From assembly GCA_004335835.1 (NCBI GenBank), contig RWJK01001665.1, positions 62,149 to 126,148 on the forward strand: a stretch of 64,000 bases of DNA, read 5' to 3'. Source of the stretch: Scenedesmus sp. ARA3 (Eukaryota > Chlorophyta > Chlorophyceae > Sphaeropleales > Scenedesmaceae). Position 1 is the first letter of the stretch, and each line of letters begins with the position of its first letter. The notes under the pieces were generated by a model. That model was not told where the DNA came from and made no database searches. It saw only the letters and a list, made by a program, of their open reading frames with translations. The position numbers and the translations under genes were made by a program. This document shows, piece after piece, positions 28,033 to 38,900 of the stretch.

Positions 28033-28639
28033 GGTGCGTAGTGCTCGCTCTTACAGCCCCAACGCCAGTTGTGCTGCTGCTTAGCAGTCCTACTGGAACA
28101 TCAGGCTGCGTCTGCGTGCTTGTGCTTATGGCAGTCAACAAACCGCCGATATTACCCCAAAAACAAAGCTTGGAGCGTCCTTGGGCGCTCAAAGAGAAGT
28201 AGTGATGACGGGGAAGTTCACAGATGGCAGTCAACCAGTTCGATAGACACACAGGAACCAAACGAGGGTACTATAGCGTGTTACTTATAGCTGTTGAATT
28301 CATAATTGTTGAACAAAGTAGTCCAAATATGCTATTATGGTGTGACAAGCACGGTGACAAGCCCTAATCGACTGCAACTTTATCATCCTGCTGTTTGAGA
28401 CCGAACAATCGATTGAAATATCAGCTTTGTACTGGTGCCACTATAGATCGTTTGTCGTCGCCTATATCAGCTGTCCGCTCTGCCCTTTTTGCTGCTGTGG
28501 CTGCCAGAAGCGTGTTTGTTCAGCGAACCCGTGGAAGTGAGCATAGACTGTCATACATACATAAAGGGAGTCTTACTATCACGTCAGGCAGTGATATATC
28601 GTTGACCTACATCGTGACACCAGCAGCAGCGGCAGCAGC
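28033..28639. promoter_or_regulatory. Shared divergent promoter region of CFAP52 and PUS7
   Basis: Only 607 bases separate the two start codons, and the genes run in opposite directions, so both promoters must lie here or within the 5' leaders. The centre (28270-28480) is AT-rich compared with the surroundings. No clear TATA box or palindromic operator is visible. Confidence 0.5.
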
Positions 28640-29276
28640 ATGCAGGAGCAGCAAGTCGGCATTGAGGAGTATACCACAAGTACTACGGGTTTCACAGGCA
28701 TACTGAAGCACAGGTGAGAACAATGCAGTTTACTGCTGACGGCACAGGCTGCAGTGCCCATGTGTCAGGCTTGATGGCTGCAACTGACATCTTCCTGTGT
28801 TCATGCTTTTCAATGATGCAGATACAATGACTTTCAGGTGTTTGAGGTGGATCTGACAGGGCGCACTGCACACCTAACTGCCACAGATGCTGCACCTCAG
28901 GTGAATTGCTGCAACTCAGCTCCACAGCACCGGGCGTTGGTTTCCCAGCATGGCACCATCAGCTCCTAGTGCATGCTGCCGTTGTTACCAGCATTCCTTA
29001 TGTGCATGAGAACACTGCTATCTATTGAATGCCCTGTGCAACGTGACTGCTTCTGAGTTCAACTCTTGGCTTCTGTTTGCTGCTACTGCGCATATGACAG
29101 GCACAGCAGCAGGCGACGGCCAGCAGCAGCTCTGCTGTTATCACAGACACAGCAATAGCAGAGGTGGTGGCAGCATTTGCCGCCATAGCAGGGCAAACTA
29201 ATGCAGAACAGTTGCAGAAGCTGCTGACAAACATACAGCAGCAACAGCAGCAGGCTGCAGCAGCAGAGGCTTCTGC

Positions 29277-29308
<32 letters not shown>

Positions 29309-32300
29309 GTGCAGCAGCACCTGATCTGGAAGTTGACCTGCTGCCAGAAGGAAACAAGGATGTCAGAAAGGTGCGTCACCAGCCATGTAATGTATGTCTT
29401 CTGCAGGTGCTGCAAGCCTAGCTGACCTACTTTGCTTGCACTCTTATCAGATGAATTGCAGCGTGGTGCAGCAACTCGGCGGGGGTTTTTGCGGTCTCGC
29501 AACACGTGCGGCCGCACCTTCTTCTGCCTGCCCACCCGCCTGCGAGCTTGCCCAGCTGCACCTTGTGCGTGCAATCCTGCCTGACCACAACTTACTGCTT
29601 ACCTCACCTCCGCTGTGTTTTTTCCCTGCAGGCCATCCATCAGTTCCTCAAGTCAGAGCCCCGCCTGCTGCCCTTGGCAACAGAGTCGGTGGCTGCTGAG
29701 GGAGCGTCAGCAGGGCCCGATGGGCAGGTGCCGCACCATGTGATACGCATCCGGCCAGGCAGCAGCGGCGGCAGGGGCCAGCGGGGCAGCCAGGTGGGTG
29801 TTGTTTTTGGTGTGTTGCTGCTGCCCCTGTCAAGTGCAGCTGGGTGGTTGGAGTGGCAGCGGCCAGCGGGGAGGCCAGGTGGGTGCTTCTTGAGTGTGTT
29901 GCTGCTGCTGAGGCAATAACAAGCAGCTGTATGGATGAGGCCGCTGAGTTGTTGGAGCGGCAGGGGCCAGCGGGGAGGTCAGGTGGGTGCTGCTGCTGTG
30001 GCTGTCCAGTGCAGCTGTCTGAGGCAATATGGCAAGCACGCTTGCTGCTGGCCTGCATGCTATCACAGTGGCACAATCAGGTTGACAAACATATGTCTGA
30101 CGCCATGGCTTGTATGTCTGCCTGCACTGCAGGACAAGCGTGGCCAAAAGAGGGGCAAGCGAGGTGAGCGGTTGCATGTGCAGCTGGGTGCTCCCATCAG
30201 CCAAGTGATTGCGCGGGTGATTCACACAGTTGCACATGAGTTTGTTGTACTTTTGACCGGTCTCTGGTGTTATCTGCACATTGCAGTGCATGCATGTCTA
30301 TGATTCCATTGCTCCAACGGAGTCTGTCATGCGTGCACTGCCTGGTCACTGTTGGCACGCATCCTGCGCCATGAACAACTAGTCGCCAGTGACGCCTGTG
30401 TAACTGTATTTGATATCACACTTGCGCACCTGTAACCACCTGGCTTGATGTCTCACATGTCTGCCTGCAGAGTGGCGCGATGAGATGTCGTGGGAAGGGG
30501 GCGACCTGAAGCATGTCAAGTTTGTTATGCTCAAGGAAAACACAGACACACAGGTAGGTTGAGAAAGCAAGCATCCTGTTCAACTGTGCTCCTGTTCTTG
30601 TGCACCCTATGACATGACATCAGCGAGCAGCTCCGCGCTGCGCTTTCAGCAAGTGCAACAGCTGTGCTTGCTCTGTGTGTCGAGTCATGGTCGGCGACTC
30701 CCAACGTGCTGCGCCACACCTCTGCATACATGTGTCTGTTGCTGTTCCCGCGCGCCGGCCACCCTGGGTGTGGTGGCGCGTATGCTGCCCCACAGCCAGC
30801 TACTGAAGACAGACACTGAAAATTGCACTAAACGCTTCGTCTCAGGAAGTATCCAATGTTTTGTTTCTCACTGTTTCTGCGTGCAGGCCGCGCTGGGTGT
30901 GGTGGCGCGCATGCTGCACTGCCAGCCGCGCAGCTTTGGCTTTGCAGGCACCAAGGACAAGCGCGGTGTCACCACGCAGTGGGTCACCGCCTTCAAGGTG
31001 TCACCCGCAAAGCTGGCAGCACTCAACCCCAGGTGGGTTTGCTGGCCGTACTGCTGAAGATGCTGCATGCCTGCTGTGTAAAGAGCTGCAGGCAGCACAC
31101 CTTGCGAAAGCACAATGCAACATAATGCTTACGCATATGTCCAGGTGTCCCCCGTGCCCTGCTGATTGCGTGACGTTGTGACAGGCATGCTCAAGTGTGC
31201 GGCCTGCAGGACGATGCAGTGCAGCTGTGTGTTGCGCTCTATGTTTGGCTGTGTGCTGCTCTTGGTTTGCAGATTTGGCAACAGGCGATATGACCCTAAG
31301 CCAGGATAATTGTTAGTTCCACAATTAGCATGATGCTGCTCAGTGGCTGGGATTGAATGCGTCGGAGCAGAGGGCCTTGCAACGTTGTTTTGAACGGCAC
31401 GCTGCAACTGCTGCTTGTGGGGTTGCCCCTCCCCTTGCCAGCCTTTCCTTAAGCGTGCCACAGCACACCCAAGGCACCACAAATCCAGCACCGGGCGGCA
31501 CGCTGCCACTGCCCTACGCTCTACAGCTGGTGCCACACTCCCATTCACTTGCACACATCTGCCGCACCAACATTTGGCTGGCCAATAAAGCTGACGTAGC
31601 AGACTCTGTGTCAAACGGCCAACTGAGAATACCAACAGTTCAGCCTCCTGCTGCAGCACTGCTGTTTTTTGTGCTGAATTCTATGTTGTGCTGCTGCTGC
31701 TGCTGCTGCTGCTCAGGCTGCGTGGCATCAAGCTGGGCAACTTTGAGTTTGCTGCCAGCCACCTGTCGCTGGGCCAGCTGGGAGGCAACCGCTTCAAGCT
31801 GCTGATGAGGGACGTCAGCAGCAGCGACGAGCAGCACGTGAGCGCAAACACACCTACTGCAGCGCGGTTGCATGGTCTGGTGCATGAACAACCAGCATGC
31901 AGGCATCATTCTAATGCACGTGCAAAGTGCTGCGAGTTTGGCAGGCGAGCGTGTGCACGTGGTGCTTGTGTAAGCTGCTGGGCGCCTTCGTCGTACAGCT
32001 GCGCTGCCTTGTACGGCCTGCCAGCCAGCACACAGGCGTGCTTGCTATTCTTGTTGCTTGCTCCTGTCACTTGTGACTTGTGCCTGCTGTCTTGACACAG
32101 TCTGCAGCTGCTGAGCAAAGCCTGGTGGCTCAACCAGCTATATGCTGGATGTGCTTGCTTGCACTGCTTGCCTGCTGTTCTTTGTGCTCACTCTCTTCTT
32201 GCTCACTTGCCTGCCTGCCGGCCGGCCGTACTTGCTGTGCTGCTCTCATCGGCACCCCAGATTGCTGCTACTGTGTCGGAGCTGCGCTCAAAAGGCTTCC

Positions 32301-35216
32301 TGAACTACTTCGGCCTGCAACGCTTCGGCATTGGCGCTGTGCCCACACACAGGTGCGGCGCATTTGCGGCACAGGCCCACATGCTAAAGGTCCGCAGGGT
32401 GCTGGGTTGTTGCAGTGTCATTTATCATTGGTGGCGCCAGAAAAGATAATGGGTTGCTCAGCTGTCAGCAGCTTGAGCTTTGCATTGAAAAATGTGCTGG
32501 GCACCCTATGCTGCAGCAGTGCTCAACAACAGCTGCTGTGGCCTTGGTCGCCGCTGCCGCCGCTGCTGCCTCTGCTGCTGCTGCTGCTGCTGCTGCAGGG
32601 TCGGTGCTGCGCTGCTGCGTGGCGAGTGGCAGGGCGCTGTGCGGCTGGTCATGCAGGGCGGCCCTGGGGAGCGGCGCGAGTACAGGCAGGCACGGGCGCT
32701 GTACATGGAGCAGGGGGACATCCAGGTGCGCTGCTGCTGCTGCTGCTGGTGCTGCTGCTGCTGCTGCCCTTGCTAGCAGTTATGCTGCCATGGTGTTAGA
32801 GTGTGTCTGTATGCTACGCAGTCTGGTGCTGCCTGTCGAGCTGTGCCTCTTCCTGATGTCGCCAGGCAATTGCTGTAAACAAGCATTGTCACAACGTGGG
32901 GTTCAAAATTGTATGTCAGAGTCAGAGCCTTGCAACATCTCTTTTCCTGCACGCTGCAACTGCTGCTTGTGGGTTGCCCCTCCCCTTGCCAGCCTTTTTC
33001 ATTCGCGTGCCACAGCACACCCCAGGCACCACAAATCCAGCACCGGGCGGCACACTGCCACTGCCCTACGCTCTACAGCTGGTGCCACATACCTGGCCGC
33101 TTGCAAACATGCATCACACGCGCTGTCACTACATGCAGCTTGTTGACTTGGTGCACACGTAGGCATAGCAAATTCCGTATCAGATAGCCAGCCGCCAACT
33201 CATGCTGCTGCTTTGCTTTGGCTTGCCAGGTAAGTGAAAGATCCTTCACCCACCCCCTTTCTTGCTGTTCCCGCACGCGCGGCACGGCAAACAATCAGCA
33301 AGCACCGCCTGGCTAACCACGCAACACCACTTTTTGTGCTCCGTGCTGCTGCTGCTGCTGCTGTGTTCAGGGTGCGCTGAAGGTGCTGCCCACCTCGCTG
33401 GTTGCGGAGCGGGCCGTGCTGCAGGGCCTGGCACGCCACGGCAGCACCGCATACCTCACGGCGCTGCAGGTACGGCAGGGTGTAACACACCGCAGTTGAG
33501 CCTCCAGGCACTTCCAAGCTGATAAGGCCTCATGAACCTCATGATAGCACGACATTGACAGCCGGCAGCTGCTGCCTGCTGTTCTTGGGATAGAATCCAA
33601 GGGAATGCAGGCATATACAGCTGTGTGTGTTTGGGTTCATGTACAGTGGCTTGCAGGAGACAGCATCCTGTGAGTTGCCCAGGGTGCCAGTACTGGCAGC
33701 GGCTCTAATGCCACTGGCATTGCCACACTGCGCATTGTCGACCGCAATAATCCGTGTTTTGTTTGTGCTTGATGAAAGCTCAACATGCTCTTCACATGCG
33801 CTGCACTGGCTGCGCTGTTGTTTCGTGCAGGGCATTCCTCGCACGCTGCGTAGCATGTACATGCACGCCTGGCAGTCCTGGCTGTGGAACAGAGCCGCCA
33901 GTGAGCGCTTCAGGCGGTACGGCGCAGAGCAGGCAGTAGCAGGAGACCTCGTGCTGCTGACGACAGAGCAGCAGCAGCAGGACGCGGACGCAGAAGCAGC
34001 AGCAGCAGCAGCAGGGGGCTCAGCAGCTGCAGCCGTAGATGCTCTGTATGATGCAGAGGACACAGGTACGGCTGATGCAGCTGACGAAGGCGATGATGTG
34101 AGTGCCGCTGCTTCTGCTGCTGCACGGCTGGCGAGCGTGCATGTTGTGACAGCAGCAGAGGCAGCAGCAGGCAGGTTCAGCATTCGGGATGTGGTGCTGC
34201 CACTGCCAGGCGGCCGCGTGCAGTACCCTCAGCATGAAGCTGGTTGGCAGCTGTACTGCAGGATGGCTGCTGCTGATGGCGTTATGCTGCCAGGCATGAC
34301 TGCAGCTGAGTTCGCAGACGCTGCTGCTGCTGCTGCTGCTGCTGAGGCAGCAGCAGTAGCACCGCAGGATGGTGCTGGCGGTACAGAAGCAGCAGCAAGG
34401 GCTGCGGGGGCTCCTGCAAGTCACGGAGTGAAGGATTTCCAGCTGGCTGGTCTGTCTGGCGACTACCGGAGGCTGCTGCATGTTCCGGAGGACATGCAGC
34501 ACCAAGTGATACGGTAGGTATGCCTTGCACCAGCATGGGAGAGTGTGGGGTGCAGCATGAACTCAATACATCAGTGATGACTGCATGCAGCCATCTCACG
34601 CGTGTGCCTGCTGCCTGTGCTGTGAAGTGTGTGGCGAGATGTGCAGGAACAGCAGCTGTATGTACAGGGAGAGGCGGTGTGGAAGTGTGCAAGCAAAGAT
34701 GTGTAGTCTCGAGTCTACTATGCGCAGCATGCAGCCCTGATCGACCAACAGCGCTATTCAACGGACTCGGCAGCATGTCTTGTTGAGAAGCATCAGCACC
34801 GCATGCTGCTGTTGACATAGATTTTGCAGGGAGTTTGCAGTGTACATGCTGTGGCTCTGGCTGCAGCGGCCTGTACTAGCATGATGGCTTTACATGAGCG
34901 TTCTGCGATCCCCAGAACAATTCACAGCTGTTTGGGTGCCATGATCTCCACTTCATATCTAGTCACTCAAGTGTCTTGTCACTCCTTGGCGCTGCAGGTA
35001 CAGCAATCCTGATGCAGAGCTGCTGCAGTCAGACTGGAGCCAGCTGCAGCAGCAGCAGCTAGGCGGCGACAGGCAGCACAAGCGGCAGCGTCTAGACGAG
35101 GAGCAGCAGCAGCAGCAGCAGCAGCACACGGAGCAGCAGGCAGATGCAGCTGTAGGGAACGAAGACAGCCAGCAGCCTGTGCAGCAGGCCACAGCAGCAG
35201 CACCAGCACTAGCAGC

Positions 35217-35261
<45 letters not shown>

Positions 35262-35445
35262 TGAAGCTGCAACAGGAGCTGGGGAAGCGTCTGCTGCTAG
35301 TGCAGTCAGCAGTCAGCGGGAGATGGTTGCAGTGGTGCTGGAGTTCACACTGCCGCCTTCCTGCTATGCTACGATGCTTGTGCGAGAGCTCACCAAGAGC
35401 AGCACCTCAAAAGCATCACACGCACAGCTGTCCGCGCGTGTCTGA
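28640..35445 (+). CDS. PUS7: TruD-family tRNA pseudouridine synthase (PUS7-like)
   Basis: Thirteen exons in phase, 804 residues: 28640-28713, 28822-28900, 29101-29370, 29632-29793, 30133-30163, 30471-30553, 30887-31032, 31717-31837, 32261-32352, 32599-32725, 33371-33469, 33831-34513 and 34998-35445. Family markers in order are GFTGILKHRYNDFQVFEVD (residues 17-35), KFVMLKENTDTQ, FAGTKDKRGVTTQ with the catalytic aspartate at about 257, LGGNRFKLLMRD, NYFGLQRFG (337-345), SMYMHAWQSWLWNRAASERF and, near the end, VLEFTLPPSCYATMLVREL. PUS7 enzymes isomerise uridine to pseudouridine in tRNA and some mRNAs without a guide RNA. Compared with human PUS7 (661 residues), extra length comes from Gln/Ala tracts in exons 3, 12 and 13. 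It has no obvious organelle-targeting sequence. Several introns carry degenerate copies of exon edges. The 3' end is followed 158 bases on by TGTAA. Confidence 0.95.
29794..29982 (+). repeat. Two intronic copies of the 3' edge of PUS7 exon 4 with its donor
   Basis: The exon end GGCCAGCGGGGCAGCCAG|gtgggtg recurs, slightly changed, at 29861-29885 and 29961-29989, each still followed by gtgggtg. Both lie downstream of the real exon, inside its intron. Confidence 0.75.
30756..30800 (+). repeat. Intronic copy of the 5' edge of PUS7 exon 7
   Basis: The sequence CCACCCTGGGTGTGGTGGCGCGTATGCTGC matches the start of the real exon at 30887, with the changes expected of an old copy. The acceptor is degraded. 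It lies 130 bases upstream of the real exon. Confidence 0.65.
31366..31538 (+). repeat. Intronic dispersed repeat, copy 1 (PUS7 intron 7)
   Basis: About 170 bases, from ggccttgcaac through cacgctgcaactgctgcttgtgg to ctacagctggtgccaca, repeated with high identity at 32920-33091 in another intron of the same gene and in the same orientation. No coding potential or terminal inverted repeat is obvious. Confidence 0.8.
32920..33091 (+). repeat. Intronic dispersed repeat, copy 2 (PUS7 intron 10)
   Basis: Second copy of the repeat at 31366-31538. Both introns end in a CTG-run acceptor, so the copies may have arisen by duplication of a whole intron segment and then diverged at the flanks. Confidence 0.8.
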
Positions 35446-35603
35446 GGCTATTGTGTTGCGCTGGCTAGTTGTGTGCAGCCTGTAGTCAGCAGACTGTTGG
35501 TGGGATGCTGCAGCGGCACGGCGCACCCGTACTGCGCGCATATCCTTGCACCTTGCTTGGTACAAGCGTGTGTTGGATCAGGATGTTTCCAGAACCCGGA
35601 AAT

Positions 35604-35608
35604 TGTAA
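35604..35608 (+). terminator. Putative polyadenylation signal of PUS7
   Basis: TGTAA 158 bases after the PUS7 stop and about 350 bases before the LARS start codon. Confidence 0.55.
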
Positions 35609-35956
35609 GAGCGAATGCAGCATGCCTTTGTCTCACACAGTGCATGCGAATTGAAGCATACCACTTAGGCCCCTTACAAGTACTGCCAGCCTGGCACCAG
35701 CAACAGCAGTACACTGTTCTGTACTGGTGTGCACGCACCGTCTGTGTGTGTGCCGATGTTACAGCTGTCTGCTTCATCACTCATACTGGTAGGGCGCTTT
35801 ACGACGTTCGCTGAGGTCGATCAAGCGGGAACAACAGCATGTTATGCCAACCACCCCTTGAACGCTGGATCCAGCTGCTCATCGCTTGCCTTTCTAGCAC
35901 AATTGCCCGAGAGCCATGTTTTATCAAGGCTGAACGGTCTGTGGCATCGAGATACG

Positions 35957-38900
35957 ATGAGCAGCACACCTGCGCCCAGCGAGGCGACTGAGGTGTGTAG
36001 CATGACCGGTTCTACATAATGGCTCAATATCGTAAATTTTGCACTGCTTGAATGTAATGTCGGTTGCCATTGTAGGCGAAGGAGGGCAGCTTTGCCCGCA
36101 GGGACCTGCTGCTGCGTATCCAGGCGGCTGCACAGCAGAAATGGGAGGAAGACAAAGCATTTTATGCCGAGCCGGCAGCCGAAGGTACACCACATTGATG
36201 AGCTGCGCTGCTGAGGCGCTGCTGCTGCCTGATCTGCTGCCATTTTGATCAGTACAGCAGCAACAGCTGGGCTGTGCTGCTGCGCAAGTGGCAGTACATT
36301 GCCATCCTTCATTCACTCTGCAGAACTGCTTGCTTTACCAAAGCGCACTTGCTACCACGTTGAAGACGACCTCAGCAGGCAGCATCACCTGGTTCATTGC
36401 ACGTCTATAGAGCAATTGTACTATGCCAAGGGTCCCAGCTGTTGCTGAGCTGGCGCTGCTGCTGCTCCGCTGCAGGCCAGGCGTGCCCTGAGGGCAAGTT
36501 CTTTGGCAACTTCCCCTACCCCTACATGAACGGCCTGCTGCACCTGGGACACGCCTTCTCCCTGTCTAAGGTGCGGCCAGGCGGCAGCAGCAGCAGCAGC
36601 AGCGGCAGTACACCAGCAACAGCAGCAGCAGCAGCAGTGGCAGCAGAGCAGGGGTCAGCGAGCCGGCACGCTTTGCGAGCATGATCCTCATAGTGTTTCC
36701 AGTCAAGCATCAGCAGCAAACACCACCAAGTTCATGACGTTGCAGGGATTCAGCTTATGGCCTCCCACTCGCAGTGGATCGTAGCAGCTGACACCGCAAC
36801 AGGATGCGCTACCTCACCCAGCCGTCAGTTCAATGTTGTTGCTTTGGTACTAAGCAGATGCGTAATCTCCTGCGCTGGTTACGTGTGCGCCGTTCCCTGA
36901 CTTGCCTGCTGCTGCACATGGCGTGTCTGCCTGCACATGGCAGCTGGAGTTTGCGTCTGCCTACCACCGGCTGTGTGGCAAGCGCGTGCTGTTCGGCCAG
37001 GGCTTCCACTGCACTGGCATGCCTATCAAGGCAGGTAAACCAGCCGCTTCTGTTGCAGCTGCTGATCGCTGCTGCATCACATCATGCTGCACATGTTACT
37101 GGTGTGGCTTGGAGCATGCCATGCTGTTGCCTTACCAGCGCACGACATTGGATGCGGCATGGAAATAGAGAAGCAGCAGCGGCCCCCGCTGATGATAAAC
37201 ATTTTTTTCACCTTGGAGAACATAACGCCTGCCAAAGGCAGCGCTGATGACTTATCGACTCCTGAGGGGATGCCGCCGCTGCTTTTTGGTTTCACAAAGC
37301 TTTGCTGCATGTCCTTTTGCATTCAGCACTTCCTCAATCACGCGTGCCAGCCGCGCTTCTTTTTAATGATGCTCGCATTGTTGCATACACAACTATCATG
37401 CAATATGGTTCACGGCTGACCCATCTACGCTGCTGTCCACACAAATGTCGCTGAACACTTGAAAAAATCGCAGGCGTGTGCTGACAAGCTTGACCGTGAG
37501 CTGGCCACGTATGGCTGCCCACCAAAGTTCCCCACAGATGATGAGGAGGAGCAGGCAGCAGCAGCAGCACCCGCAGCAGGGGTGAGTGTTCAAGCTGCTT
37601 GCAGGACTAGAGGATTCAGCCAGCTGGTAGCTTCTGCTGATGGGGCTTCTGCGCAGAGGGTCAGGCACTCGTTGTTGGTGTGGTGGCAGTGTGGTAGTAG
37701 TGTGGTAGCAGCGGCAGTCGCACACAAATAGCTGCAGCCGGAGCATTGCAGCGTCGCAGCAGCTGTGTTGTTATGCTTGCAGGATGAGGCTCCAGGCACT
37801 GACCCGCCCCACCCAATCGCTTTTGTGTTCGCCGGCCCTGCACTCCCGAAGCTTCTACATTACCCATGTTACGCTGCTGTTTGTGCCCATTTCGCTGCTG
37901 CAGGATGCTGCCTCTGGCCCCGCCGACCCCACCAAGTTCAGCGGCAAGAAGAGCAAGGCCCTACCCTACCCCTGCAGGCTTCCAGCGCTGATTAAAATCA
38001 CGGTTTCTGCCATGTGTCTGTCTGTTGTTCGTGCAGGATGCATCATCAGGCCCCGCCGACCCCACCAAGTTCAGCGGCAAGAAGAGCAAGGCGCAGAGCA
38101 AGAAGGGCGCGGGCGCCACGCAGTGGGAGATCCTCATGAAGAGCGGCATCCCGCCAGAGGACATCCCGCAGTTCAGGTGCAGCCACAGTTTGACCAGTAG
38201 TTTTACCAGCAGTTGACCATTTTGGACCAGTGTTTGACCAGCATCTGACTATGTTTAGGCCAGCAGCGCCGATCAGTCAGCTGACAGCTGCACAGTCAGC
38301 TTGCTTGTGTTGACTGATCGTGAGAAGTAGCATTTTGACTGGTTGTGCTGCTGCAAAGTATGCCGTCACCCGACTGCCGCGTTCACCTGCTTGTATCTGC
38401 CGCTTGCGCAGCGCAGCCCGCACACCACAGCGCGCGACAAGTCCACGCCTGCTGACATTGCCTTTGTCTGTGCTGCCTCCGTTTTCGTTCTGCAGGGATT
38501 CCGCGCACTGGCTGAAGTACTTCCCGCCGCTTGCGCAGCGCGACCCGCACACCACAGAGCATGACACCTCCATGCTTGCTGACAATTTACCTTCATCCTC
38601 TGCCGCCTTTGCCTTCATTTGGCAGGGACTCCGCGCACTGGCTGCAGTACTTCCCGCCTCTGGCTGAGCGCGACCTGCGGGCCATGGGCTGCGGCGTGGA
38701 CTGGCGCCGCTCCTTCATCACCACAGACATGAACCCCTACTACGACTCATTCGTGCGCTGGCAGTTCTGGACCCTCAAGCGCCAGGTGGGCAGGGACTAT
38801 TGTGCATCAGCAAGTTAGCTCATGGTGTGTGAACTGTATCAGGTCTCCTTCATCGCCACAAACTTGAACCCCTAGTATGATTCTTATGTGCGCTGGCAGT

